64,000 bases of DNA from Dyadobacter sp. 50-39 (GTDB lineage: Bacteria > Bacteroidota > Bacteroidia > Cytophagales > Spirosomataceae): the NCBI GenBank assembly GCA_001898145.1, contig MKSR01000036.1, positions 62,001 through 126,000 on the forward strand, read 5' to 3'. Positions within the stretch are counted from its first letter, which is position 1, and the number at the start of each line of letters is the position of its first letter. Shown here one piece after another: positions 25,472 to 35,300 of the stretch. Below the pieces are notes generated by a model that had not been told where the DNA came from, ran no database searches, and worked only from the letters and a program-made list of their open reading frames with translations. The position numbers and the translations under genes are program-made.

Positions 25472-28126
25472 TTAAAACAGGCCTTTCGCTTTTTCCAGCG
25501 CCGAATCCAGCCCGCTGGCGTCCGAACCGCCCGCCGTAGCGAAGAACGGCTGCCCGCCGCCGCCGCCGCGGATCTCTTTCGCCAGGTCTTTCACGATCTT
25601 GCCGGCATTCAGGCCGGTTTCCTGCACGATGTTCTCGGCGATGAACACCGAAAGTTGCGGCTTTCCGCCGATTTCCGCGCCAAATACGGCAATCAGGTTT
25701 TCGACCTGGTCACGCAGTTCGTAGGATAGCTGCTTCAAGGAATCCGCACTGGGTACATCCACCTTTTCCACGATCAGGTTGAACGTGCTGTGCGTTTCCA
25801 TGTTGGCTACCAAAGCGGTTTTCAAAGCCTGGATCTTCTCGTTTTCAAGCGCTGCGATTTTCTTTTGCAACACCGAACGCTCTTCGATCAGGTTTTCAAC
25901 CGCCTTGATCAGGTCCGTCGGTCCTTTGAGCAGGTCTTTGATTTTATTCAAAGTCTCTTCCTGCTGGCGCATCAGTTCCAATGCTTTTTCGCCGGTAACA
26001 GCCTCCACGCGGCGCACGCCTGCCGAAACCGAACCTTCGGAAATGAATTTAAACACGCCGATCTCGCCCGTGGACGGCACGTGCGTACCCCCGCAAAGTT
26101 CGAAGGAAAACTTAGGGTCGAAAATGATCAGACGTACAAAGTCCCCATATTTTTCACCAAAAGTAGCCGTAGCGCCCGCATCCAGCGCCTGCTGAATGGG
26201 TACATTACGTCTTTCGTCCAATGCGATGTTCTCGCGGATCTTCTCATTCACGCGGTCTTCGATCTTTCTGAGCTCGTCGTCGGTCACCTTCGAGAAGTGC
26301 GCGAAGTCGAAACGCAGTACCTCATCGTTCAGGAAGGAACCTTTCTGGCTCACATGTGAGCCGAGCACTTCCCGCATCGAGGAGAGCATCAGGTGCGTAG
26401 CCGAGTGGTTTGCCTTGATTTTGTTGCGGCGCTCGATATCGATTTTGGCGGTAACAATTCCAGCGCCCGACAATGCCTCATCGAGGTTTTTGTCCCGTGA
26501 AACATGAACAAAAAGGTCATTTTCCTTCTTCGTATCGACAATCGTAATCTTCTTTTCTCCTCCTTCCTTACTCCCCAGAATCAAAGTGCCGGTATCACCC
26601 ACCTGTCCCCCCATTTCAGCATAGAAAGGCGTGCGGTCCAGCACAATATGGTATTCTTCGCCGGTCTTGGTTTTTACCTTGCGGTATTTCACAATGTGGC
26701 TGTGCGTTTCTTCAAAATCGTAACCGAGGAACTCCACGCCGTCGTACTCGCGAAGCTCGATCCAGTCGGTGGCTTCCTTGGCCGCATCCTGACGCGAACG
26801 TTTCTTCTGTTCGGCCAACGCATCCTGATAGCCTGTTTCATCGATCTGAAAGCTTTTTTCACGGGCGATCAACGCGGTAAGGTCGACAGGGAACCCGAAG
26901 GTATCGCTCAGTTCGAACACCTCGTCACCCGGAATGGTATTGATACCTTTCTCTTTCAGGCCAGAAGTAATGCTGTCGAGCCTTTTCAAACCGGATTCGA
27001 GTGTACGCAAAAAGCTCTTTTCTTCTTCCAGGATCACACGCGTCACGAATTCTTCCTGGTCTTTCAATTCTGTGAAAACATCCTTGAATTGCTCGGCCAG
27101 TACCGGCACCAGCTTATGGAAGAATGGCTCCTGGAAGCCCAGGTAGGAGTAGCCGTAACGCACCGCGCGACGGAGAATGCGGCGGATCACGTAGCCCGCC
27201 TTCACATTCGACGGCAACTGCCCGTCGGTAATGGCAAAAGACACCGCACGGATGTGATCGGCGATCACGCGCATCGCGATATCCGCGAATGGCTCGTCGT
27301 TTTGGCCGTATTTTTTGCCTGAAAGTGTTTCCAGTACCTGAATGGTGTTCTGGAAAACGTCGGTATCGTAATTCGATGTTTTTTGCTGGATAGCCATGCA
27401 TAACCGCTCGAAACCCATTCCGGTGTCGACGTGTGTTGACGGCAGCGGGATCAGCGAGCCGTCGGCCTTGCGCTCGAACTGCATGAATACCAGGTTCCAT
27501 ATCTCTACTACCTGCGGATGGTCGTTGTTTACCAGCGACTTGCCCAGCACTTCCGCTACTTCGGCAGGCGAGCGCAGATCGATATGGATTTCCGAGCAGG
27601 GGCCGCACGGACCGGTGTCACCCATTTCCCAGAAATTGTCCTTTTTATTACCCAGGATAATGCGGTCTTCGCCTACAATGCCTTTCCAGAGATCCCATGC
27701 CTCCTGGTCGAAAGGAACACCATCCGCTTCATTTCCTTCAAACACGGATACATACAGCCTGTCTTTCGGCAGTTTGTAAACGTCCGTCAGCAATTCCCAC
27801 GCCCAGGCAATGGCTTCTTTCTTGAAATAGTCACCAAACGACCAGTTGCCGAGCATTTCGAACATCGTGTGGTGGTAGGTATCAAAACCCACATCTTCAA
27901 GGTCGTTGTGCTTTCCTGACACGCGAAGACATTTCTGCGTATCGGCGATCCGGCGCGACGGAGGAGTGCCGTTGCCGAGGAAGAAATCCTTGAACTGCGC
28001 CATCCCCGAGTTGTTGAACATCAGCGTGGGGTCGTTCTTGGCTACCAGAGGCGCCGAGGGTACTATTAAATGCTCTTTGCTGCGGAAAAAATCAAGAAAA
28101 GCCTGACGTATTTGATGCGAGGTCAT
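25472..28126 (-). CDS. alaS: alanine--tRNA ligase
   Basis: A full-length alanyl-tRNA synthetase of 884 residues. The N-terminal class II core begins TSHQIRQAFLDFFRSKEH and contains MFNNSGMAQFKDFFLG. The editing domain has the zinc-binding HSATH and CGGTH motifs (HxxxH ... CxxxH). The C-terminal C-Ala domain ends with the glycine-rich IRGGGGGQPFFATAGG. It charges tRNA-Ala and clears mischarged Ser and Gly. Transcribed from its own promoter region (see 28170-28177). Confidence 0.98.
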   Translation of the reverse strand: MTSHQIRQAFLDFFRSKEHLIVPSAPLVAKNDPTLMFNNSGMAQFKDFFLGNGTPPSRRIADTQKCLRVSGKHNDLEDVGFDTYHHTMFEMLGNWSFGDYFKKEAIAWAWELLTDVYKLPKDRLYVSVFEGNEADGVPFDQEAWDLWKGIVGEDRIILGNKKDNFWEMGDTGPCGPCSEIHIDLRSPAEVAEVLGKSLVNNDHPQVVEIWNLVFMQFERKADGSLIPLPSTHVDTGMGFERLCMAIQQKTSNYDTDVFQNTIQVLETLSGKKYGQNDEPFADIAMRVIADHIRAVSFAITDGQLPSNVKAGYVIRRILRRAVRYGYSYLGFQEPFFHKLVPVLAEQFKDVFTELKDQEEFVTRVILEEEKSFLRTLESGLKRLDSITSGLKEKGINTIPGDEVFELSDTFGFPVDLTALIAREKSFQIDETGYQDALAEQKKRSRQDAAKEATDWIELREYDGVEFLGYDFEETHSHIVKYRKVKTKTGEEYHIVLDRTPFYAEMGGQVGDTGTLILGSKEGGEKKITIVDTKKENDLFVHVSRDKNLDEALSGAGIVTAKIDIERRNKIKANHSATHLMLSSMREVLGSHVSQKGSFLNDEVLRFDFAHFSKVTDDELRKIEDRVNEKIRENIALDERRNVPIQQALDAGATATFGEKYGDFVRLIIFDPKFSFELCGGTHVPSTGEIGVFKFISEGSVSAGVRRVEAVTGEKALELMRQQEETLNKIKDLLKGPTDLIKAVENLIEERSVLQKKIAALENEKIQALKTALVANMETHSTFNLIVEKVDVPSADSLKQLSYELRDQVENLIAVFGAEIGGKPQLSVFIAENIVQETGLNAGKIVKDLAKEIRGGGGGQPFFATAGGSDASGLDSALEKAKGLF

Positions 28127-28169
28127 TGTGTCTGTTTTGGTACTGCTTAATCCAATATAAAATTGGGCG

Positions 28170-28177
28170 CAAAGTTA
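28170..28177 (-). promoter_or_regulatory. Candidate -7 box for alaS
   Basis: On the minus strand this reads TAACTTTG, a match to the Bacteroidota -7 consensus TAnnTTTG, 44 bp before the alaS start. No good -33 TTTG partner is seen at the usual distance. Confidence 0.45.
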
Positions 28178-28191
28178 ACGAAAATTCTCGA

Positions 28192-28347
28192 TCATTCAGG
28201 CCGGTAGATGAGCTTTCCAGCATTGTAGGCCGGATTGGTCGCTACGACGGTGCCCAGTCTGCTCCTTCACTAAACCGCTAACGGTTATACGTTGTGCGGA
28301 TGCATTTAATGAAATGCATAGCAAGCAATGGGGAGAAACTGTTTCAT
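28192..28347 (-). pseudogene. Remnant of an exported protein gene
   Basis: From ATG 28345-28347 the frame reads MKQFLPIACYAF and then stops. One frame away it continues SLNASAQRITVSGLVKEQT, which looks like a signal-peptide end followed by the first strand of a CarboxypepD_reg/TonB-receptor N-terminus. After another shift it reads GTVVATNPAYNAGKLIYRPE and a stop. Two frameshifts and the very short length suggest an internally deleted, decayed gene. The parent family is uncertain. Confidence 0.35.
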
Positions 28348-28423
28348 GGTTTCCAGAGTGCAGTGTGGCGATGAATCGAAGGATGAAACTGCGCCGTACC
28401 TGATGACGCAGCTTCATCGCGCG

Positions 28424-28816
28424 CTAATTGGCTATCACAAACGGGATTTGCTCCCGGATTTTTCGGCCGTCTCCCAGTAAGGCCTCTATTTCGAGGAGCA
28501 AATCCGAGGTTTTGTCAACCTCGTACAAAAAGGATTGTTTTATCTCGACTTGGGTAAGTGACTTGCAGTCGCAACCACGCTGCGCGTTGAAAATCAATTT
28601 ATTGTGCTTGTTTTTAACGGTCAGCGTGTAGCTGGTTACCCATGTGTTACTGGGCTTGACGGTTGCTTCGATCCGCACGCTGTCCTTGTCCTTGATCACC
28701 TGATGAGATTTTGGGGATAGAACCGTGATCTCTGGTGCATCCACCTCTTTCTCCTTGCAAGCGGGAAACAGCCATGCGATTGCCAGGTACATTGCAAAAA
28801 AAAGTTTTGTTTTCAT
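28424..28816 (-). CDS. small lipoprotein of unknown function
   Basis: A 130-residue protein starting at ATG 28816. The in-frame extension to 28939 is rejected because it lacks a signal sequence and overlaps the sigma factor gene. The lipobox ends at C21 in AWLFPACKEKEVD. The mature part (APEITVLSPKSHQVIKDKDSVRIEATV) looks like one immunoglobulin-like beta domain, with a pair of cysteines in RGCDCKS. It lies 109 bp downstream of an ECF sigma factor on the same strand, in the position normally held by FecR, but it has no FecR features. Function unknown. Confidence 0.75.
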   Translation of the reverse strand: MKTKLFFAMYLAIAWLFPACKEKEVDAPEITVLSPKSHQVIKDKDSVRIEATVKPSNTWVTSYTLTVKNKHNKLIFNAQRGCDCKSLTQVEIKQSFLYEVDKTSDLLLEIEALLGDGRKIREQIPFVIAN

Positions 28817-28925
28817 GTTGATCGCAGATTTAGTAGTGGATAATCGCTTTGGCATGGGCCGAAACATATTCGGATTAATGTCTTCGGCGTCGCCTTTTTT
28901 TAACCAGACGGATAAGAAGGACTTG

Positions 28926-29537
28926 TCATATGCTGTCACCGATATTTTTGGAAGAAACAGGTGCGGCTCTGCCAGGTGCTGCGCAAATCAGGTTTTTCAA
29001 ATATCGTTTGATAAAGCGCGTCCCCTTTACAATGTGGTCGTTGATGGTTCCCGGGGCGATGGCCAGTTGTTCGGCTACTTGATCGTAGCTGATACCATCA
29101 ATCTTGCAGAGGGTAAAAACCAGTTTGCGCTTCGGCGGCAGTCCGTCTATGGCACTAAGCAGCAAGTCGTGGTATTCATGGCGCTGCAGGGTGATTTCCG
29201 TATCACAATGGAATTGCTCCGTGTGAAAGGCTACTTCCTTACTTATTTTCTGGCCCAGTGCCTGCCGGGCCAGAAAATCGAGCGCGTTATGCTTGCAGAT
29301 GGTAAGCAGGTACTTTTTCAAATGCCTTATACCACACATGGTGCTGCGGTGCTCCCAAATCGTCAGGAAGACATCCTGGGTAATGTCTTCTGCGACTGGC
29401 CGGGACCGGGTAATTCTTTGGGCATAGGCAAGCACGGTCGCCTGATACTGCCTGTAAATGTGCGTAAAGGCGAGGGGGTTGCTTTGTGAAAGCAACAGCA
29501 TGATTTCTTCTTCCGGGAGACTAAAAAGCTTTTTCAA
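28926..29537 (-). CDS. ECF sigma-70 factor without adjacent FecR
   Basis: A 203-residue ECF sigma factor with region 2 (AFTHIYRQYQATVLAYAQRI, AEDITQDVFLTIWEHR) and region 4 (LPPKRKLVFTLCKIDGISYDQVAEQLAIAPGTINDHIVKG). It belongs to the Bacteroidota sigma family usually followed by FecR, but downstream on its strand there is only a small lipoprotein. The nearest FecR-like protein is the short gene at 29862 on the opposite strand, divergent across a 324-bp spacer. That protein might be its partner. Confidence 0.92.
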   Translation of the reverse strand: MKKLFSLPEEEIMLLLSQSNPLAFTHIYRQYQATVLAYAQRITRSRPVAEDITQDVFLTIWEHRSTMCGIRHLKKYLLTICKHNALDFLARQALGQKISKEVAFHTEQFHCDTEITLQRHEYHDLLLSAIDGLPPKRKLVFTLCKIDGISYDQVAEQLAIAPGTINDHIVKGTRFIKRYLKNLICAAPGRAAPVSSKNIGDSI

Positions 29538-29861
29538 AACCGTAAATAGGATAGTGCGTGCCGCGAATCCGTTTAAAATACATGCGAGAAAACTCCTGAA
29601 AATGCGGTTAAGCGCCGTTAGCGGATCATGTGTTGTTCCGGCCTTTTTAAAGGTTTATGCAAACCAGCGCCCGTTTTTTACTGGTACCCCACAGTACAGG
29701 ATGGCTTTTCTTGAAATAATTTTCCAGCTCCCTGAAAAGTGAGTATAAACCCCCAAACGCATCCTTTTTTAGATATAAAGCTTAACAAACAGATAATGCC
29801 GGTGATAGTTTAAATCCGGATTTATGTTTGACAGGTCCTGAAATTCAATCTACTAATATCG
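29538..29861. other. Divergent promoter region, 324 bp, no gene seen
   Basis: The stretch separates the minus-strand sigma factor from the short FecR-like gene. Short open frames here have unusual composition and no start context. The right end carries a consensus -7 box (29823-29830). No hairpin of note and no RNA gene were recognised. Confidence 0.5.
29823..29830 (+). promoter_or_regulatory. Candidate -7 box for the FecR N-terminal gene
   Basis: TATGTTTG fits the Bacteroidota -7 consensus TAnnTTTG exactly and lies 31 bp upstream of the ATG at 29862. The -33 element is not obvious. Confidence 0.5.
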
Positions 29862-30248
29862 ATGAAACCGTTTTCAGAGTTATCGGCTGAGGAGTTGGCG
29901 ATGGAAAACCTCTTCATAAGATGGGTTCGGTTTCCCGATGACCCGCCGATCCGCTCCTTTTGGGAAAACTGGATCCTTAAATACCCCGCGCAGAAAGATA
30001 CGGTCGCGAAGGCGCGCGAGCTGGTGCTCATCGCGTCGGACTGGCGGCCCGATGGCCTGTCCAGCCAGGACGTGAATTCGATCTGGGGACGCATCATGAG
30101 TTCACTCGATATTATGGGCGATCGCGATGCGCGGAAAAATGCACAGGACAGGCCAGCCAGTGGACTCTCTGCCGTCAACATCGTGCTGATCCTGATGTCT
30201 GTGACATTTCTGCTGTTTATATTTTACTTTATATTGGGCAACCGGTAA
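29862..30248 (+). CDS. short FecR-like protein: anti-sigma N-terminus plus one membrane helix
   Basis: A 128-residue protein. Residues about 10-85 (ELAMENLFIRWVRFPDDPP, FWENWILKYPAQKDTVAKAREL, SSQDVNSIWGRIMSSL) align by eye with the cytoplasmic domain of the FecR protein at 31183 (DDFRAWLSGTAPEHDHLWEKW ... EIEKARTIV ... IEQQWQRLESS). One transmembrane helix (about 102-124, VNIVLILMSVTFLLFIFYFI) follows and the protein ends four residues later. The periplasmic FecR and STN-contact domains are absent. It could be a constitutive membrane tether for a sigma factor. Candidate partners are the sigma factors at 28926 and 30404. Confidence 0.72.
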   Translation: MKPFSELSAEELAMENLFIRWVRFPDDPPIRSFWENWILKYPAQKDTVAKARELVLIASDWRPDGLSSQDVNSIWGRIMSSLDIMGDRDARKNAQDRPASGLSAVNIVLILMSVTFLLFIFYFILGNR

Positions 30249-30403
30249 GCCCACCGCCCCCTCCGCTGCTGATTTTATTATTTCCCGAAAAATATTGACT
30301 TTTTTAAGGGTGACCGGAGAATTATGCGTCACCTAAAAATCATTATGCAGTTACATACTGCTGGTGGTTGTCCTGAACCGAAAATTGACCAATCTCAGCG
30401 AGC

Positions 30404-31099
30404 ATGGAAGCTTTTAACCTGCCTAATAACTGGAATACGCCCGAGCCGGCGGTCACGAAACCTTCCTCGCCCGAACCGCTCTGGGATATGCTGCGGGCCG
30501 GTAGCAGCGAAGCTTTTGAACAGATATTCAGGCATTACTATCCGTCGCTGCTCAATTACGGGCTACGTTTCAATAAGGACGACGACGAAGTGAAGGACTG
30601 CATTCAGATATTGTTCATGAACATCTGGGAACGCAAGGCATTCCTGGGCAATTCGGATTCGGTGCGGAACTACCTGCTGGCATCGCTCCGCCGGCTGATC
30701 CTGAAAAGAGTGAAAGCCAGCGCAATGACGATCGCGCTCGACGACGACGATTCGCTCTTTCATGTGGAGCTTTCGGCCGAAATGCAGATGATCCACGATC
30801 AGACGCTTAAGGAAAATGTGCTCTCACTGCAGAACGCCATTCAAAACCTGCCGGCGCGGCAAAAGGAGGCGCTATATCTCCGGTTCTACAACGAGCAGTC
30901 GTTCGGAGAAATCGCGCTTATTATGAATATCTCTACCCGCGCGGTGTACAAACTCATTTACAAGGCACTGGATGCGCTGAACGAGGAGCTTGCCCCGGAA
31001 GGCAGGGATGTTCCGTTTGTACTGGGCGTTTACCTGTCGCTGCTTGCGTCCGGCACGGCATTCACGGGGCATGTAGAAGTTGTTAGAGAATTAATATAA
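30404..31099 (+). CDS. ECF sigma-70 factor of the first uptake locus
   Basis: A 231-residue ECF sigma factor: region 2 (AFEQIFRHYYPSLLNYGLRF, VKDCIQILFMNIWERK) and region 4 (LPARQKEALYLRFYNEQSFGEIALIMNISTRAVYKLIYKAL). It precedes a FecR gene (31183) and a SusC-like receptor with an STN domain (32370). This is the standard arrangement for induction of an uptake locus by its own outer-membrane receptor. The N-terminal 25 residues are a disordered Pro-rich extension. Confidence 0.93.
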   Translation: MEAFNLPNNWNTPEPAVTKPSSPEPLWDMLRAGSSEAFEQIFRHYYPSLLNYGLRFNKDDDEVKDCIQILFMNIWERKAFLGNSDSVRNYLLASLRRLILKRVKASAMTIALDDDDSLFHVELSAEMQMIHDQTLKENVLSLQNAIQNLPARQKEALYLRFYNEQSFGEIALIMNISTRAVYKLIYKALDALNEELAPEGRDVPFVLGVYLSLLASGTAFTGHVEVVRELI

Positions 31100-31182
31100 A
31101 AATTTTTACAAAAAATTTGACCGATCGAGGGTCACTCGGTATTTATTCCTGCTTATCCAGGTAAAGAATAAATACTATCCTA

Positions 31183-32241
31183 TTGGAAGCGCACAAATAC
31201 GACCGTTTTGGCTACAAGGATTTCGTCCTCGATGACGATTTCCGCGCATGGCTCAGCGGCACCGCCCCCGAACATGACCACCTGTGGGAGAAATGGCTCG
31301 CAGCCCATCCTTCCCGCCACCCCGAAATCGAAAAAGCCCGGACGATCGTTCTCGCAATGCATTTCCAGGGCAGACCCGTCCCCGCTTACGACATCGAGCA
31401 GCAGTGGCAACGGCTGGAATCTTCGATCGCCCAATCCGACGTTCCGAAACCTGCGGACGCATCGCCACGCCGTATCGGTTTTCGCCGTGTATTCAGGCTC
31501 CTTGCCGCAGCTTGCGTGCTGGTGGGAGCGTTCTTTCTGGCCAATCGCTACCTGGTCCGCCGGGATGCGCCTGTGTCGGCATTTGTACCGGTAGAGCATA
31601 AGTCGTCGAACGGGCAGCAGCGGAAACTCGTGCTTCCCGACGGCACGCGTGTGACCCTTAATGCCGGTTCTGCGATCTCTTACCCGGAAGCATTTGAAGA
31701 AACAGTCCGCAAGGTAACGCTCACCGGCGAGGCATTCTTCGATGTCACCCGAAATGAGAAAGCACCGTTCGTCATCAGCACGGGCGATGTCGTGACCAAG
31801 GTACTCGGTACTTCATTCAACATCCGCGCTTACCCCGAAAACAAGGCCGTGCAGGTGGCGGTGGTGAGCGGAAAGGTAAAAGTGAATGCCAGAATAGGTT
31901 CGGAAGACCAGAATGCGTGCGTGTTCCTGAGCAAAAGCGAAATGGCCACTTTTCAAAAGGAGGCCGGCGAGCTCATCGTGAGCACCTATGACGAAAAGGA
32001 GCAGATCGGCTGGAAGGACGGCATGCTCTACTTTCAGAAGTCGGACTTCCATTCCACCATCCTCAAACTGGAACGCTGGTATGGCGTGAAATTCGAAGTG
32101 GCGCCGGGCGTGCGCATGGATGCCGACTGGCGGTTCAGCGGCAAATTCCAGGATAAGCCATTGGATTACATCCTCGGGGTGATGAGTTATCCCAACCGGT
32201 TTTCATACAAAGTGAACGACAGCATTGTAAAACTTCAATAA
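31183..32241 (+). CDS. FecR family anti-sigma factor of the first uptake locus
   Basis: A 352-residue FecR protein. No ATG or GTG precedes the conserved N-terminus (EAHKYDRFGYKDFVLDDDFRAWL), so a TTG start at 31183 is inferred, 83 bp after the sigma stop. A transmembrane helix lies at about 106-124 (LLAAACVLVGAFFLANRY). The periplasmic FecR domain (LPDGTRVTLNAGSAISYPEAFE, LTGEAFFDVTRNEKAPFVI, VLGTSFNIRAYPENK) is at about 140-240, and a C-terminal DUF4974/STN-like domain (about 280-350) ends YKVNDSIVKLQ. It relays the signal from the STN-SusC receptor to the sigma factor. Confidence 0.93.
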   Translation: MEAHKYDRFGYKDFVLDDDFRAWLSGTAPEHDHLWEKWLAAHPSRHPEIEKARTIVLAMHFQGRPVPAYDIEQQWQRLESSIAQSDVPKPADASPRRIGFRRVFRLLAAACVLVGAFFLANRYLVRRDAPVSAFVPVEHKSSNGQQRKLVLPDGTRVTLNAGSAISYPEAFEETVRKVTLTGEAFFDVTRNEKAPFVISTGDVVTKVLGTSFNIRAYPENKAVQVAVVSGKVKVNARIGSEDQNACVFLSKSEMATFQKEAGELIVSTYDEKEQIGWKDGMLYFQKSDFHSTILKLERWYGVKFEVAPGVRMDADWRFSGKFQDKPLDYILGVMSYPNRFSYKVNDSIVKLQ

Positions 32242-32281
32242 CCGAAATCTCCTATGCGGTCTGATACCAGCTAAAAAAAGA

Positions 32282-32307
32282 ACCGGTAACCATCGCTGAT
32301 TACCGGT
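32282..32307. other. 8-bp hairpin in the FecR-SusC spacer
   Basis: ACCGGTAA (32282-32289) and TTACCGGT (32300-32307) are perfect inverted repeats with a 10-nt loop, 62 bp upstream of the SusC start. No T-run follows on the + strand, so it is more likely a regulatory or stabilising hairpin, or an operator, than a terminator. Confidence 0.5.
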
Positions 32308-32369
32308 CCGTGTGACTTTCCCGTGCTAAGAGTTGGCGCTCAATCAGGTAACGGAGAAAGCCACGTGTA

Positions 32370-35300
32370 ATGAACGTGAAATTCAAAACGATCAAAAATA
32401 TGCAATATAAACTACTACGACAAATTGTAGCGATGTCTAGGTATGCGGTTATCGGGACGGTTTTGCAATGCATTTTCGCGGGCTTGCTGTCGGCTTCCGA
32501 CGGTAAGGCCCAGGAGCAGAGCATTGAAAAAATCTACATTTCCATCGATCTGCACAACGTGCCGCTGGAAGATGCCTTTGTGGTGATCAATGACAAGACC
32601 AATTTCAATTTCCAGTACGACCAGAAGCTCGTACGGAACAAAACTGTCGACCTCAACTTCCCGCAGGCCAGCGTGGGGAAGCTGCTCCGGCACATTTCGC
32701 AGGAAACGAGTCTGAGTTTCAGCAGGGTCAACGAAACCATTTATGTGTCCAATGCCAAAAAACACGCGGTTACCGAAGTGCTGAATGGCGTTTCGGTGTT
32801 CAAGGCTTCGGCTGCGGGCAAGCCGGAAGCATTTGCGGGCTCCGCGGAGGCATACCATGCGCAGCGGTTGCGGCAGGTCATGGACAATGCGATTGCCTCC
32901 CTGGCCGTGACGGTTACGGGTGTGATCCGCGATGAAAACGGCAACGGCCTGCCGGGCGTGAACGTGGTCGAGAAAGGGACGCTCAACGGCCTTTCGACAG
33001 ATACAGATGGTAAGTATAAGATTACAGTGACCAATAATGCTTCGGTGTTGGTATTCAGTTATATAGGATACATATCGCAGGAAATACAAGTGGCAGGCCG
33101 CCGGTTGCTGGATGTGAAACTGGTACCGGAAAACAAGGCACTGGAAGAAGTCGTGGTGGTGGGGTACGGCACGCAGCGCAAGGAAAGCGTGGTAGGTGCC
33201 ATTTCGCAGGTAGATAACAAGGCCCTTATGCGGGCGGGTACGTCCAACGTCACGAATGCGCTGGCGGGCAAGCTCTCGGGCGTGCTCACGATGCAGCAAA
33301 GCGGAGAGCCGGGCAGCGACCATTCCGAAATCGTGATCCGGGGCCTTTCGAGCTGGAACGGTTCCCAGCCCCTGGTGATGGTCGACGGCGTGGAGCGTGA
33401 TTTCCGGGATATGGATCCCAACGAGATCGCGACCATTTCCGTGTTGAAAGACGCATCCGCCACGGCCGTTTTCGGCGCGAAGGGTGCCAATGGGGTCATT
33501 ATCGTAACCACCAAGCGTGGTACGATCGGCAAACCCAAGCTCGATTTCACAGGTTCCTACGGCCTTGCCAAAGCGACGCGCATTCCCGACCACATCAGTT
33601 CTTACCAGACGATGTCGATGTATAACCAGGCATTGATGAACGGCCAGCAGTTTACCGACCTCGTTCCCCAAAATGCATTGAACGAGTACCGGAACCCGTC
33701 GACGCCGCTCAACAGCCTTCGCTACCCGGATGTCAACTGGTTCGATATCATGACCAAGCCTTTCGCGACCAATGCGAATGCGAATTTCAACGTTTCGGGC
33801 GGTACCAACTTTATCAAGTATTTCGCCTCGTTGGGCTATGCTTACCAGGGGGATTTCTTTAAGGCTTATCACGAAGGCTACGACGACACCCGTTATTGGT
33901 ACAACCGGTTCAACTACCGCACCAATATCGATTTCAACCTGACCCGCAATACTACGCTGACGCTGAATGTAGGCGGTGAGACCGGCATCAAAAACCAGCC
34001 GAGCAGCACGCCCTGGCGGAACCTCTATTCGACGGGACCTTCGCGTTACCCGGCTTATTTCCCCGCCTGGGTGCTCCAACAAGTGCCCGATCCGGACTAT
34101 CCGAACGACCAAGGCGACCGGCTTGCTATGAACTTCGGAGAGTTTACCGGTAACCCGTATACCTCCATGAACCAGGGATCTTTCAACCGGTATCTGGATT
34201 CCAAGCTTTTTACCGACCTCATTCTCGACCAGAAACTGGACGCGATCACCAAAGGGCTGTCGGTCAAAGGGAAGGTGTCCATGAGCACCTATTACCGCAA
34301 CCGCTCACTTACTGCCAGCTACTCTTTCCCGGAATACCAGCTCAACTACGACAAGATCGGCACCGAAGAGAACCCGTGGTTCAGGGCCGGGCAGGGTAAT
34401 GAGGTTTTTGAACAATCGCCGCTGGACATCAACGTGGGCGAGTTGGAGAACGACTATTACAAAGATTTTTACTACGAACTCTCGGCCAGCTATAACCGGG
34501 CGTTCGGTAAGCATAGTGTGACCGGGCTCGTGCTCGTGAACCGCCAGCAGAAGGACAAGACGATCGAATTCCCTTATTATAACCAGGGCCTCGTGAGCCG
34601 GGCGACCTATGATTACGCCAACAAGTATTTGGTCGAACTGAATGTGGGCTATACCGGCTCAGAGCGCTTCGCACCGGGCAAGCGGTACGGCTTCTTCCCT
34701 TCGGGGGCCGTTGGCTGGGTAGTTTCGGAGGAGAAGTTTTTCAAAAACCGCATTTCGTGGATCAGCAAACTGAAACTGCGCTATTCCGATGGCAAAGTGG
34801 GCAGCGATATTGCCGACAACCGGTGGCTGTACCTGAGCGAATATTTCAAGGACAATGCAGGCTATATCCACGAAGACCTCGGCCCGAACCTCGTATCGCA
34901 ATGGGAAGAAGCCCGCAAGCGCGACTTTGGGATCGAGCTCGGGCTCTGGAATGATACGTTTACATTCGGTGTGGACTTTTTCGACGAGCACCGGCAGAAA
35001 ATGCTCCTTACCCCGCAAAGCGTTACCATGCTCGTGGGCAACTCGTTCAAGGAGCTGAACCTGGGCCGGTTGAAAAAGCATGGGATCGAACTCGAGGCAG
35101 AATACCGCAATCATACTTCTTCGGGCCTGAACTACTTCGTGAAGGGGATTTTCGGTTTCAATGAAAACCGGATCCTGTTCAAGGACGACCTGCCTTATGC
35201 TTACGACTATCAAAAGGCGGCCGGCAAGCCGCTGGGCGCGCAGCTGAGCGGCGTGGAACTGACCGGTAGCGGATACTACACTTCCGTGGACGACATTCAT

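Noticed and set aside
28196-28417. 73-codon minus-strand open frame as an intact gene
   Set aside because: Only its middle resembles an exported protein; the start of the signal peptide and the tail are in other frames, so it is better read as a remnant.
32415-34112. 565-codon minus-strand open frame opposite the STN-SusC gene
   Set aside because: Antisense shadow; low-complexity composition typical of reversed high-GC codons.
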